From: Bolinopsis microptera | Lineage: Eukaryota > Ctenophora > Tentaculata > Lobata > Bolinopsidae | Direction: 5' to 3' | DNA length: 64,000 nucleotides | Assembly (NCBI RefSeq): GCF_026151205.1 | Contig: NC_087076.1 | Span: 11,756,902 to 11,820,901, forward strand | Part shown: in pieces, positions 11,631 through 21,938 of the stretch | How positions within the stretch are numbered: the first letter of the stretch is position 1 | How the letters are laid out: each line of letters starts with the position of its first letter | Translations under genes and position numbers: made by a program | The notes under the pieces: generated by a model | The model's database searches: none | Told to the model about the DNA's origin: nothing | What the model saw: only the letters and a program-made list of their open reading frames with translations

Positions 11631-11690
11631 AACCCCGACTTACAGTACAGTTTGGGGGGAGATAAATAGTGCGGTAAATCAGAGTTTTCA
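11626..11690 (+). mobile_element. Possible solo TIR of a Tc1/mariner-pogo-type element
   Basis: The stretch CAGTAAAACCCCGACTTA resembles Tigger/pogo terminal repeats, which often begin CAGTAAAACC. I found no matching inverted end nearby, so this is at most one end of a decayed element. Confidence 0.25.
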
Positions 11691-11723
11691 CCAGGAGGTG
11701 ACCGGGATTGGCAATTTTGAGCT

Positions 11724-11827
11724 ATCCCGGTCCCGGTCCCGGTCAAGTCACATTTTTCATCCCGGTCCCGGTCCCGGTCCCGGTCCCGGTCAAATGCTGA
11801 TTTATGATCCCGGTCCCGGTCCCGGTC
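11724..11827 (+). repeat. CCCGGT hexanucleotide array 1
   Basis: Runs of CCCGGT (one run of five) alternate with spacers such as CAAGTCACATTTTTCAT. The same spacer occurs in array 2 at 12290-12530, so the two arrays were copied with their spacers and did not expand independently. Confidence 0.9.
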
Positions 11828-12292
11828 AATCACTCAAATTTGCCAGGATTTTGACTGGGATCTTTTACATGATTTCATTCACTGTGATTTTAAGTTTTTA
11901 CTTTTATTCATTGTGAATTTCATCTTTAAACAACCTCTGAGCCAAATAAAACATTGTTTAAATTGCTAAACAAGTTTAAGTAATAATATAAATTGAGAGT
12001 AAGTGCAAAGTAACATCAAGTTTTCAACTCGGGCTACGCCCAATAGTCAATTGGAATTGGAGAATGAAACTGTTGAATAATTTGAGGGATCATTGATTGA
12101 GGAATGAGGAATGAGGGTGAACTTGAGTTATCAGTACATGAACATTATTGGTGTAGTACATTAGGCCCATGCCCCATATTGACGGGTTTTTTCTAGTTTT
12201 TTCTAATTTAATATTCTAGTTATTACTTATTCAAATTGTTCAATTATAATGTTAATGAAAGTTGCAGCTTTCAATATGAGAATACCAGTTTT

Positions 12293-12529
12293 GGTCCCGG
12301 TCATCCCGGTCATCCCGGTCATCCCGGTCAAATCCCGGTCATCCCAGTCATCCCGGTCATCCCGGTAAAATTGGATTGTTGGTCCCGGTCCCGGTCCCAG
12401 TCCCGGTAAGATAGAAATTATTGGTCCCGGTCCCAGTCCCGGTCCCGGTCCCGGTAAATTGATAATCTCAGTCCCGGTCCCGGTCCCGGTCCCGGTCAAG
12501 TCACATTTTGTATCCCGGTCCCAGTCCTG
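12293..12529 (+). repeat. CCCGGT hexanucleotide array 2
   Basis: Imperfect CCCGGT arrays mixed with CCCGGTCAT 9-mers. Six-base and nine-base periods both keep the reverse strand open, giving spurious Asp-Arg and Gly-Pro repeat ORFs. Related words recur at 12740-13010 (CCGGGACTG, CCCGGTCGAACC). Confidence 0.9.
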
Positions 12530-13204
12530 GTTTTCACTTTTTGGTCCCCTTGGCCGTCGGATCACATGGTTTCTCTCCGCACAGAATTGGTTCCCAATTA
12601 GTGGTCATGGACTATGGTTCACAAGTACTCAAGTGAGGGGTACTAAAACTGTGTAGGTTCAATGTAATGCTATACAGTACGCTCTTTGACCAACACCAGA
12701 AACAAAACATTATTTACCGCCCCTTTTGTCACCAAGGATCGACCGGGACTGCTTTTTTGGCCGGGACTGGAAAGAAGTGCCGGAACCATGTATAAGCCGG
12801 ATTTGGGACCGGGATCATAGCTAAGAAAACCAGCACTTAACACTTACACTAAAATCTGGTATCCGCAACTGATAAAAAGCACAAGCACAGCTTACCCAAC
12901 AAATTGGCATTTGACTCTGACAGTGTTTTGTTTATTAATTGGTGAATAATCTTGCTTTAAACTTCAGTTTTTAAAAAAAATCCGGGATTAAACCGGGATC
13001 CCGGTCGAACCTTGTCTATCACTCCCTGTCATCTCTTAGCGTTCTGACACCTTATTGCTTAATGTTAAGATCCTAGCTTAACAATACGTAACACATTCAT
13101 ATGGAGTCTTTATTCTAGCTCGACGGTACTGTAAAACCACTAATAGGAACCAATTCTATGCGGAGAGAAATCATGTGATCCGACGGGGACTAAAAAGTGA
13201 AAAC
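12530..13204. mobile_element. Non-autonomous element with ~70-bp terminal inverted repeats
   Basis: The left end (12530-12605, GTTTTCACTTTTTGGTCCCC to TTAGTGGT) is inverted at 13136-13204 (ACCACTAATAGG to GGGGACTAAAAAGTGAAAAC) with few mismatches. The 675-bp body has no ORF. It contains scattered CCGGGA words like the neighbouring array. I see no clear target-site duplication, so the superfamily is open. It may be a fold-back unit tied to the CCCGGT arrays. Confidence 0.65.
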
Positions 13205-13504
13205 TTTGATTTACTACATTTCTTACATGTGCATCTCTTATTGCTATAATTCGACGACTTATCTGCTACTTTGTGTCCGGTGCTATACAATTGTGAGTAC
13301 GTTATGGAAGATGTGTACTTAGACTCTCTAATGTAGTCAAGTAAACATTTTGACCAGCTTTCAGATGCTTCTAATGATCTTGGTATTTGGGTTGAGGTAA
13401 TGAAGACAATAAACTTTGATGAAGATAGTGATATCACATTCGGGAAGTTCAAGAAACCAAATAAGGACGTTTTAGTAAAGCACCTTTTTGATGCGTTTTA
13501 GGGT

Positions 13505-13965
13505 ATTGTCTAATATCAGCGTATTCTCCACGAATAAAAAGATAGAGGAAATGAAAAGTGAAATCATCAGTGCTCAGAAATCAGCAAAAAAAGCAGAGGA
13601 AACCCTTCCCCCAGCTCTGTCTCCACTTTCACGGCAGAAAACTTGAAGAAAGTAGTTTGGAATGTTGTAGCTGAAGAAGATCGCAGCAGATTGCAGAAAT
13701 GTCTTCATTTTTAGTCTCAAGGAGGATACAGGAGAGAAACTCGGCGATCAAATTTGTGATGTGTTTGAACAAATTGAAGAAAAGCCACGCTTCGAAGCTG
13801 CTCGAATTGAGAATATGTCTGCTGAAAAACCCAGAGCTGTCAAAGAATCATTTTGAAACTCTAGCACCGTTCATCAGATACTGATCAAAGCTAAAGAACT
13901 CAGACTGTCTCAGTGTTTCAAAAGTAAATGACCAAATCAACTATTTGAAGGATGAAACGAATATA
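13505..13965 (+). pseudogene. LINE ORF1 (RRM-type) relic
   Basis: Joining frames across several lesions gives a coiled-coil-like stretch (KKIEEMKSEIISAQKSAKK), then RNVFIFSLKED, LGDQICDVFEQIEEKP, and AVKESF-stop-NSSTVHQILIKAKELRL. This order (coiled coil, RNVxIxGLxE, R-x-VKxxF, Qx4KAKxLR) is that of RRM-containing ORF1 proteins of non-LTR elements. At least one frameshift and three in-frame stops are visible, so it is dead. No RT remains nearby. Confidence 0.65.
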
Positions 13966-15035
13966 GAGCACTTATTTCTAAAATTCTAAAGGTATATTGT
14001 CACTAGTGAGATTGTATAGGGTTGTACACTCCCTCTTTTAATCTATTGTCCCCATATCCAAAAAATTTTTAATTTCCTACATTCTCAATTTTTTCGTTTT
14101 CTGTGGCAGATTTCATGATTCTCAATTTTACTTTTTTAGGGCCCGGAATGCTTTTTAATAGATAATCCTAGGTTACTTTTGGGGGTTACAAATTTAAACT
14201 AGATTTGGCCTCCTGGAACGAATCTGACAATGGAGAACGATTTTAGCATACTATTTTCTGATTTCAATTTTTATTGGGATAAATTGTCTGGATTCTAGAA
14301 TCCCTAAACACTTGGCTTAACTAAAGCACGAAATAGGAGACAGCATGAAGTATCAAGAGTTTATAATTTTGGCAAAAATGTTTTCTCATCTACTACCATC
14401 ACTTTCTGCTTTCAAGCTATAAACTAATACAGGGTTAAGGGAATTTGGAGAAGGAAGCAAGTATGAGAGGTCCAGCAACTTTTAGTCTGCTCTTTCACTT
14501 AAATTCCTACTGAAATATTATCGAAAATTCTCAGAGTTGGCTCTCGAATTTCCTACTTTTTGTCAAAAATTTCCTACTTTTAAAAATTTCCTACATTCTT
14601 AGAATGCGAGAATGCGGGTTTTTTCGATATGGGCTATTGTCACCATAAATTGAGAACGTTTTGAGTTAGGAACTCCAAAATTTCCAGACACATTTGGACT
14701 TGGTTTGATAATTGAAGTGCTTTCCTATAACTTCAAGTTCGTTGTTTACAACTAAGCCGAGTTATGACCATTTTAAGATCTGGTGGATACATGATCCTGG
14801 CACTTAATCTGTGATTTCTTCACTCAATCAATGGCACTTAATCAGTGATTTCGAATGATTTAGTTTCAAATTATTATTCAATTAAGTAACTTTTGGTGAT
14901 CAATCCAGTGATAAAAACCAAATTGCCCAATCTTGCCTAAAAACGATGTTTGAATGTTGCATTGAAAATATCCACTTGCTAAAGTCACAATGATAAGAAT
15001 TGGCTGTAAATAAATTGGTAAGTAGATGAGCATAA
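13966..15035. other. No gene seen
   Basis: AT-rich DNA. Words such as ATTTCCTACATTCT recur around 14080 and 14585, hinting at an old internal duplication. No coding motif. Confidence 0.4.
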
Positions 15036-15281
15036 CAGTGGAGTTCCCACCTACGAGTGGTGGCTGAGAGGTGGCGCGCCTGAGAGGTGGCGCGGTGTAT
15101 GCAGAGTATGATAATGTCAGCCTTGCGGCGCAGCTGACATTAGCTTTCATTATGTTTAAATTATCACGTCCGCGGCAAGGCTGACATTATCATACTCTGC
15201 ATACACCGCGCCACCTCTCAGGCGCGCCACCTCTCAGGCACGCCACCTCTCAGCCACCACTCGTAGGTGGGAACTCCACTG
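15036..15281. repeat. GC-rich long hairpin with ~91-bp arms
   Basis: The left arm 15036-15126 (CAGTGGAGTTCCCACC to GTCAGCCTTGC) is the reverse complement of 15175-15281 around a 48-bp spacer. Each arm contains tandem copies of AGAGGTGGCGCGCCTG. The right arm has one extra copy. The arms are strongly GC-rich in an AT-rich neighbourhood. No protein is encoded. Either a fold-back element or a miniature element is possible. Confidence 0.85.
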
Positions 15282-16620
15282 TAATGAACTTAACAGGCAT
15301 CAACCATCCTTAATGTTAACTATCAATAAACAAGTGTGTTTGTACAACGCAGTTTTAGGTATTTAATGGGTTTCCATCAGTAATAATTCTTGCTTGAAAA
15401 TTACAGTCAGTTGGTGGTACTGTTAAATAGTTGTAAAATTATAATGGTAAATAGGACCGTCATTTCTCTCCACAATCGCTTGGTAAGAGGTTATCTTTTA
15501 TTATAAAGGCTGAGCTAAAGCAGTCATATGTATACTAAGATAAAAAAGGTCACATCAAGCTTGAACAAAGTACTTACATATTTCAGCCCATAGGATCGGT
15601 TGTTAATTATTATATCAGCATACAATAATGTTTGTCAGGAAAGCATCTCGTCCCAAAGGAAATTCAGGTTCAGCTAGAAATAATGATATTTGAAGCTCAT
15701 ATTTTAAATTCAAACATTCTGGCTAACTGCTTAAAGCTATACTTTAATTAGAATAAACAATATACATCAAGTTAGGTCTGTTTCTACACAAGGAAAATAG
15801 ATTAATTGAAAAAAATTCCTTCAAAACCTTCAAATACCTGCATTTCAAGAAATAATAACGAAACAGGTCTTCGAGTTCGATATTACAGCTTAACTAAGAT
15901 AATCAAACTAAGTGGGACACACCAGCATTACAAAGCAGCTGTTTTTTGGCAAATGTGATTATAGGCCATTATTGAAGGCAGATATCTAGAGCTTGGAATG
16001 CGTTTCGGGCATCAAAGAATGTGCACCTGTGTACCAAGGCAATTGCACGATTTGATTGGAAGTACATATACTTTTTCTAACACAGAATACTGTCCGTTAT
16101 TGTTTATACAAGGCTTGAATGGGTTAATTGTAATTTCGGTATGAAGCATGCTTGAAATGATCTGATAAAAGTGTAAAACGTTCAAATCCTGTCCAGAACT
16201 AAACGAGTGTAACAAGGGATTTAATTTAGCAACATCCTGATCCACTAAGCTATTCTATACTAAAACAAGTTTTTAGTAGTCTCCAGCACATCGCAGCCAA
16301 AACGCAGTAACACTAACTCAGTTATATTAAATACCCTCTCAAGATCATTTAGTAACATCTGCATTACAATGTGCAACGAAACAACTACTATCAAACTAAA
16401 TATATGGTGTGTGCATTGAGGCTCTATGCTAATTGCTATGAGCGGCAACAAAAAGAGATGCGACCGAAAAGTATCAACGCATATTTGATATGAGAATAAA
16501 AATCGTGTGACAAAAAATTTGGTTAAATCTCCTTATTGCAATTTCTAACTGCGCGGCGTAGCGCGTACTTTGAAATCCAAATAAAAATTATTTTTGATTA
16601 AAATATCGAAAAATAAAATT
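15282..16620. other. No gene or repeat recognised
   Basis: Nothing here is recognisable apart from short chance ORFs without motifs. Confidence 0.4.
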
Positions 16621-16624
16621 ACGG

Positions 16625-17510
16625 CATACAGCAAATCTTGTGTAAAAAAATGTGATTAACAATATTCTGTAAAAAAAAATTCGTCAAAAAATTTAAGAAC
16701 ACGATGGACCGCCCCATTTTCTAAAGTGATCATTTTTGGGACTTTGACGGGTTATAACTTTCGCTAGGAGCAGCCATTTCCCCAAAACTTGGTACCATAT
16801 GACTCTACTCAATGAGACCTTTCCAATGGTGTATAATATGTTGGGTTTTGAGACATAAAATCTCACCCACAAGTTGGCGCTCTTAGTACATACACTATGA
16901 TTTGATTCACGATGTCAATCCTTCGCAGCTCGGTGAGGCACAGTGGTGCATCTCGCCGATCTACCGAAGTGTGGTTGCGAGAAGAATTATTTGATGCGCG
17001 GGCGCGCGGCGCGACCCAGTAGTGCATCGCGCTACAACGCCATGATATAAGGTTAAAATGGTCCCCTAGCAAGATATTGGCGAAAAAATGTTTTGTGCCG
17101 CCTTCGCACTTCGGCGGTCGCGCGCTACTGCAAGCGAAAGGCAGAAAGGGCTCTGGTTAGAGCAAATCACGTGATATGACTGTATAAGGAAATTGGCCGA
17201 ATTTATCGTTAGGGTTGGAGTTAATTGACGATGCCAATTGATCATCGCAGCCCGGCGCGGCACAGTAGCGCATTTCGCCGATCTAGCTGTGAGATCTCGC
17301 CGCGATCTAGCTGTGCAGCACAGTAATGCATCGCGCTACAAGGTTTGGAGTTTCAGCATATGTTTTTGTTAAGGATTGGGTTAGACTTAGAGTTAGGGTT
17401 GGGATCAAATAATATAAGAGGGTTAGGGTTTTGAATAGTCGTTCAGGGCCAGCTAGAGAACGAGTTAAAAAGGCACGTGACAGTCGAGTGTTATAGAGTG
17501 ATTAATCATG
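16625..17510 (-). repeat. Interspersed repeat family D, copy 2 (inverted)
   Basis: Reverse complement of 8340-8920, but split. The distal part matches at 16625-16905 and the proximal part at 17330-17510. Between them lies a GC-rich insertion (about 16905-17330) made of GCACAGTAGCGCAT-type words that copy 1 lacks. Confidence 0.8.
16905..17335. repeat. GC-rich dispersed motif cluster 1
   Basis: Repeated words of the type GGCACAGTAGCGCATTTCGC and GATCTAGCTGTG occur in both orientations. Sister copies are at 18095-18210, where GCGATGCGTTACTGTGCC and GAGATGCGCTACTGTGCC precede GCGCCG. Function unknown. Confidence 0.6.
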
Positions 17511-17725
17511 ATCATCCATTCGGAATCAGCGTCCGAAAATACATCGATTGAAGGACGGTTTCATTGTTCATGGCTTGAAACTGTTGGGGGGGGGCCTTTA
17601 AAACAATTTCACAGATCGATGTAAAGTGATTTAGCACGATCGAGTCTAGTGCGCGATTCTCAACTCTGCAATTGAAATTTAGACGAGTAACATCCGTCAA
17701 CCGTGGGGGTCACGACGTGATACAA

Positions 17726-18034
17726 TCTTACTATATATAAAGCGAGACGATATATATCCGTGCCATTTTGCTGACACCACGGCATCAACTTTAACTCGAC
17801 TTTCCGCAAAAACCGTAAAAGATATACAACTGAAACTTTTTTGGCTGGGTCAAATGTTTTAATGGCCTCCAAATCAGCATGACAAAATAAAATATTGGTC
17901 AAGGAATAATGATTTTAGAGCCGAAAATTTAGACCCCCAAGTGGTGTCAAAAACGTCAATTAAATAGGTAATAATTATTTTAGTATTTTGAGTCTTGACA
18001 CCGTTTGGGGTTATATTATACGGGTTCCTGCTAG
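17726..18034 (+). mobile_element. Non-autonomous Helitron, 309 bp
   Basis: Starts TCTTACTATATATAAAGCG after a host A and ends GGGTTCCTGCTAG before a host T. These are the Helitron hallmarks: 5' TC, 3' CTAG, insertion between A and T, no target-site duplication. The same ends and body occur at 29652-31115, where an empty site fixes the borders to the base. It carries no Rep/helicase and must have been moved by another element. Confidence 0.88.
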
Positions 18035-18094
18035 TATATGTTAAAGGATGACGTAAATGAGTTTTTCAATTTTGGCAAAGATTCTGTGATGCCA

Positions 18095-18210
18095 TTGTAG
18101 CGCGATGCGTTACTGTGCCGCGCCGCGCATTTAATGAGGCTTCTCACAGCGACATCGGCGAGATCAGCGAGATGCGCTACTGTGCCGCGCCGAGCTGCAT
18201 CGTCAATTAA
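18095..18210 (+). repeat. GC-rich dispersed motif cluster 2
   Basis: Two copies of GATGCGYTACTGTGCCGCGC lie about 70 bp apart, followed by GCATCGTCAATTAAG. They match words in 16905-17335. They start about 60 bp after the Helitron end. Confidence 0.6.
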
Positions 18211-18351
18211 GTGATGCCACTTACGTTAACTTAGGCCTCGCATACTGTACTCTAATATGATCAAACTCAAAGAACGGAATTTCTAGCTTCCACATAAAAT
18301 TAAATAGAGATATCACACGCACTTGATTGACGATGTCAATCCGTCGAGATT

Positions 18352-18374
18352 GTTGCTCTGCGAAGCAGAGCAAC
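18352..18374. other. Perfect 10-bp hairpin with GAA loop
   Basis: GTTGCTCTGC, then GAA, then GCAGAGCAAC. It belongs to a set of perfect hairpins with GAA or TTC triloops in this window (also 56619-56635, 59814-59848 and 59853-59871). Confidence 0.8.
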
Positions 18375-18677
18375 GATCGACGACGATGCGAAGCAAGAAT
18401 GCTAGTTTACGCGGCGCGTCGAAGCGGCGAAGTCCTCCAACACACGCACTAAATTTATCGCTGCACACAAAACGTTCCTAGTTTGGAATGTTGTTTCCTC
18501 TCAGTACAGTGGTTATGTGTTGTTTGCCTTCTTTTTTCCGTTCGTTAGAAGGCTCAATATTTCATTTTTGTAACGTTTGGATCGTTAAATTATTATTGAA
18601 CAATTGTATGAAAAAGCTTTACATCGGTATTTGACAAAAAACAGACTTTAAAACCATAAAACATTCATTAAAACGCA

Positions 18678-18983
18678 CTAAATCCGCGAGTTAATATTAA
18701 TAATAATTGTTCCCGGTAAGACGTCTCTGTATTTTCCGGCTGCGGATGGGTAGAGATTTCTGATTCGTTTCACTACACATGATGGCAAAACATATTTCCT
18801 CCCCTTGCCACAAAACCTTAATATAAAGAGCACATTTGTAAAAGGGTTGTGTAGGCACTTTGTGTAGGCAGTGTATCGTAAATCCTCGGGCCGAATGGTG
18901 CCGTCAACGGTTCTCTTGACATCTTGCTCCTTCATAAAATTAAAAATTAAAATTTTAAATTTGGACACGAGTCTCGAAACACC
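18678..18983 (-). CDS. P2X7-tail-like domain, putative last exon
   Basis: The minus-strand frame reads TIRPEDLRYTAYTKCLHNP, then GKGRKYVLPSCVVKRIRNLY, PSAAGKYRDVLPG and a stop at 18678-18680. The order AYxxC/F, then R-x-V-[IL]-PSCVVxxIRxxYPxxxGxY matches the cysteine-rich cytosolic tail of P2X7 receptors, which is also found without the channel in many invertebrate proteins. A good splice acceptor (pyrimidine run, CTACAG) lies at 18984-18989, giving the exon proposed here; a second possible acceptor is at 18930-18931. The upstream pyrimidine tract is the 1.2-kb CCT array. The 5' exons are not identified, so the gene's start and whole domain plan are unknown. It could also be an isolated remnant. 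Confidence 0.65.
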   Translation of the reverse strand, partial: GVSRLVSKFKILIFNFMKEQDVKRTVDGTIRPEDLRYTAYTKCLHNPFTNVLFILRFCGKGRKYVLPSCVVKRIRNLYPSAAGKYRDVLPGTIIININSRI

Positions 18984-18986
18984 CTG

Positions 18987-20190
18987 TAGAGGAGGAGGAG
19001 GACTGAGGACTGAGGACTGAGAAGGAGAAGGAGAATGAGGAGGACTGAGGAGGAGGAGGAGGAGGAGGAGGAGGAGGAGGAGGAGGAGGAGGAGGAGGAG
19101 GAGGAGGAGGAGGAGGAGGAGGAGGAGGAGGAGGAGGAGGAGGAGGAGGAGGAGGAGGAGGAGGAGGAGGAGGAGGAGGAGGAGGAGGAGGGGGGGGAGG
19201 AGGAGGGGGAGGAGGAGGAGGAGGAGGAGGAGGAGGAGGAGGAGGAGGAGGAGGAGGAGGAGGAGGAGGAGGAGGAGGAGGAGGAGGAGGAGGAGGAGGA
19301 GGAGGAGGAGGAGGAGGAGGAGGAGGAGGAGGAGGAGGAGGAGGAGGAGGAGGAGGAGGAGGAGGAGGAGGAGGAGGAGGAGGAGGAGGAGGAGGAGGAG
19401 GAGGAGGAGGAGGAGGAGGAGGAGGAGGAGGAGGAGGAGGAGGAGGAGGAGGAGGAGGAGGAGGAGGAGGAGGAGGAGGAGGAGGAGGAGGAGGAGGAGG
19501 AGGAGGAGGAGGAGGGGAGGAGGGGAGGAGGGGGAGGAGGAGGAGGAGGAGGAGGAGGAGGAGGAGGAGGAGGAGGAGGAGGAGGAGGAGGAGGAGGAGG
19601 AGGAGGAGGAGGAGGAGGAGGAGGAGGAGGAGGAGGAGGAGGAGGAGGAGGAGGAGGAGGAGGAGGAGGAGGAGGAGGAGGAGGAGGAGGAGGAGGAGGA
19701 GGAGGAGGAGGAGGAGGAGGAGGAGGAGGAGGAGGAGGAGGAGGAGGAGGAGGAGGAGGAGGAGGAGGAGGAGGAGGAGGAGGAGGAGGAGGAGGAGGAG
19801 GAGGAGGAGGAGGAGGAGGAGGAGGAGGAGGAGGAGGAGGAGGAGGAGGAGGAGGAGGAGGAGGAGGAGGAGGAGGAGGAGGAGGAGGAGGAGGAGGAGG
19901 AGGAGGAGGAGGAGGAGGAGGAGGAGGAGGAGGAGGAGGAGGAGGAGGAGGAGGAGGAGGAGGAGGAGGAGGAGGAGGAGGAGGAGGAGGAGGAGGAGGA
20001 GGAGGAGGAGGAGGAGGAGGAGGAGGAGGAGGAGGAGGAGGAGGAGGAGGAGGAGGAGGAGGAGGAGGAGGAGGAGGAGGAGGAGGAGGAGGAGGAGGAG
20101 GAGGAGGAGGAGGAGGAGGAGGAGGAGGAGGAGGAGGAGGAGGAGGAGGAGGAGGAGGAGGAGGAGGAGGAGGAGGAGGAGGAGGAGGAT
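18987..20190 (+). repeat. (AGG)n / (CCT)n microsatellite, ~1.2 kb
   Basis: Almost pure AGG. A short imperfect entry (GAGGACTGAGGACTGAGG, GAAGGAGAAGG) is followed by two phase-shifting interruptions near 19190-19210 and 19514-19532. The interruptions split it into three long pure tracts. Every frame is open, giving poly-Glu, poly-Gly, poly-Arg on one strand and poly-Ser, poly-Leu, poly-Pro on the other. These ORFs are artefacts unless transcribed through. Homopurine tracts of this length can form triplex (H-DNA). Confidence 0.97.
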
Positions 20191-20426
20191 ATAGCTACAC
20201 AGACGACACAACAATCACTATCCAGCTGAAGACCTGCCTCGCCCACCAACTCAGTCCCAAGAAGAAGCCCAAACATGACGCCGCTGCTAAAGTTCTACGG
20301 AAGATTGAAGACACGGTGAAGAAAGGAGTTCCTCTCCCTGACGAAATTCAACAAAATCAAGATCCTTGTAAACATCTGATGGAGAAGAGAGTGATTTGTA
20401 AACACCTGATATTGACACTTATCTGA
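20191..20426 (+). CDS. Possible coding exon after the AGG array, unidentified
   Basis: About 235 bp has clearly higher GC and codon-like structure compared with its surroundings. It reads DDTTITIQLKTCLAHQLSPK, then KHDAAAKVLRKIEDTVKKG and VPLPDEIQQNQDP, ending at a TGA at 20424-20426. The basic, helical, charged character looks like a real protein tail. I do not recognise the family. Two similar words (CTTGTAAACATCTGATG and TTTGTAAACACCTGATA) near the end could be a small duplication or cryptic donor sites. It may be a 3' exon of a gene whose earlier part lies elsewhere, or a chance ORF. Confidence 0.3.
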
Positions 20427-20690
20427 TTTACTGACAATATTGTAATGCAAATGATATGATTTTTGACAATTGAAGATTTATACCACGAATTTTAAATGAA
20501 TAAAGTGAATATAAATATGATCACACAAATTGTCAAAACATAAATCTACATAAATTGATAAATATTTCTGATAAAAGTTGCATTCAGATTCATTGATAAA
20601 ACAGTCGGTAGTTCAGAAGTTCGGGTAGCTCTTTGGAGAAGAGGTCTCTGACTCTGTCTCTTGATCGTAGTAGTCCTCTCTGCTACTACT
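20427..20690. other. No feature seen
   Basis: AT-rich; includes an ATGAATAAAG word near 20497 that could serve as a polyadenylation signal for the preceding frame, but this is weak. Confidence 0.3.
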
Positions 20691-20699
20691 TAGATTCTC

Positions 20700-21077
20700 G
20701 GTCTGGATTTGTATGGGATTTGACCTGGATTTCAGCTATTTTTGGTTGGTCGTGGCCCCTGGGAGTGGCCTGAGTAGTTTGAGAGGTCGAAACTTGGTTT
20801 TTATGATAGTTTGGGATAGGTAGTACCCATTTTTTACACTAAAATATGGGCCACCTACCCCGGAACATAAATCGCATACGGGGGTAAAGATTCTCAGTCT
20901 GAATTTGACCTGGATTTCAGCTATTTTGGGATGGGCGTGGCCCCTGGGAGTGGCCTGAGTGGGTTGAGAGGTCGAAACTTGGTTTTTATGATGGTTTGGG
21001 ATAGGTAGTACCCATTTTTATACTAAAACATGGGCCACCTACCCTGGAACATAAATCGCATACGGGGTAAAGCTAGC
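20700..21077 (+). repeat. ~180-bp tandem repeat, two units, sister of 9.1-kb array
   Basis: Two units share TTGACCTGGATTTCAGCTAT, GTGGCCCCTGGGAGTGGCCTG and CCGGAACATAAATCGCATAC. They match the array at 9100-9765 in order and orientation, with clear divergence. Confidence 0.9.
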
Positions 21078-21092
21078 TGAGCCATCTCGGCC

Positions 21093-21923
21093 ACGGGCAA
21101 AAAAAAATCATTTTCAAAATCAAAATGGTTTTCAAAATCAAAATCAAAATGGTTTTCAAAATCAAAACCAATATCGTTTTCAAAATCAAAATCAATATCG
21201 TTTTAAAAATCAAAATCAATATCGTTTTTTAAAATCAAAATCAATATCGTTTTTAAAATCAAAACCAACATCGTTTTCAAAATCAAAATCAATCTCGTTT
21301 TCAAAATCAAAATCAATATCGTTTTCAAAATCATAATCAAAATCAAAATTGAAATCAAAATTGAAATCAAAATTGAAATCAAAATTGAAATCAAAATTGA
21401 AATCAAAATTGAAATCAAAATTGAAATCAAAATTGAAATCAAAATTGAAATCAAAATTGAAATCAAAATTGAAATCAAAATTGAAATCAAAATTGAAATC
21501 AAAATTGAAATCAAAATCGAAATCAAAATTGAAATCAAAATTGAAATCAAAATTGAAATCAAAATTGAAATCAAAATTGAAATCAAAATTGAAATCAAAA
21601 TTGAAATCAAAATTGAAATCAAAATTGAAATCAAAATTGAAATCAAAATTGAAATCAAAATTGAAATCAAAATTGAAATCAAAATTGAAATCAAAATTGA
21701 AATCAAAATTGAAATCAAAATTGAAATCAAAATTGAAATCAAAATTGAAATCAAAATCAAACTCAAAATCGTTTTCAAAATGAGAATCGTTTTCGATTTC
21801 AATATGAAAATCGTTTTTTATTTAAATTTTAAAATCATTTTACAAATCAAATTCAAAATCGTTTTTATTTTGTGATTAATTGTATAATTAAGTTTTTTAT
21901 TCAATTTTCAGTGAACATTTTGG
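21093..21923 (+). repeat. AT-rich simple-repeat block, (AAAATTGAAATC)n core
   Basis: Imperfect CAAAATCAAAATCAATATCG units (21098-21340) lead into about 34 near-perfect 12-bp units (21345-21760), then decaying CAAAATCGTTTT units. The 12-bp period keeps several frames open (Lys-Ser-Lys-Leu and Ile-Ser-Ile-Leu peptides). These are artefacts. A 15-bp direct repeat, TGAGCCATCTCGGCC, flanks the block at 21078-21092 and 21924-21938. Confidence 0.95.
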
Positions 21924-21938
21924 TGAGCCATCTCGGCC

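Noticed and set aside
18955-20276. Long poly-Ser/Leu/Pro and poly-Glu/Gly ORFs
   Set aside because: They are readings of the AGG/CCT microsatellite in every frame and show no protein-like composition beyond the repeat.
21203-21802. 199-codon Ile-Ser-Ile-Leu ORF and 144-codon Lys-Ser-Lys-Leu ORF
   Set aside because: Products of the 12-bp simple repeat.
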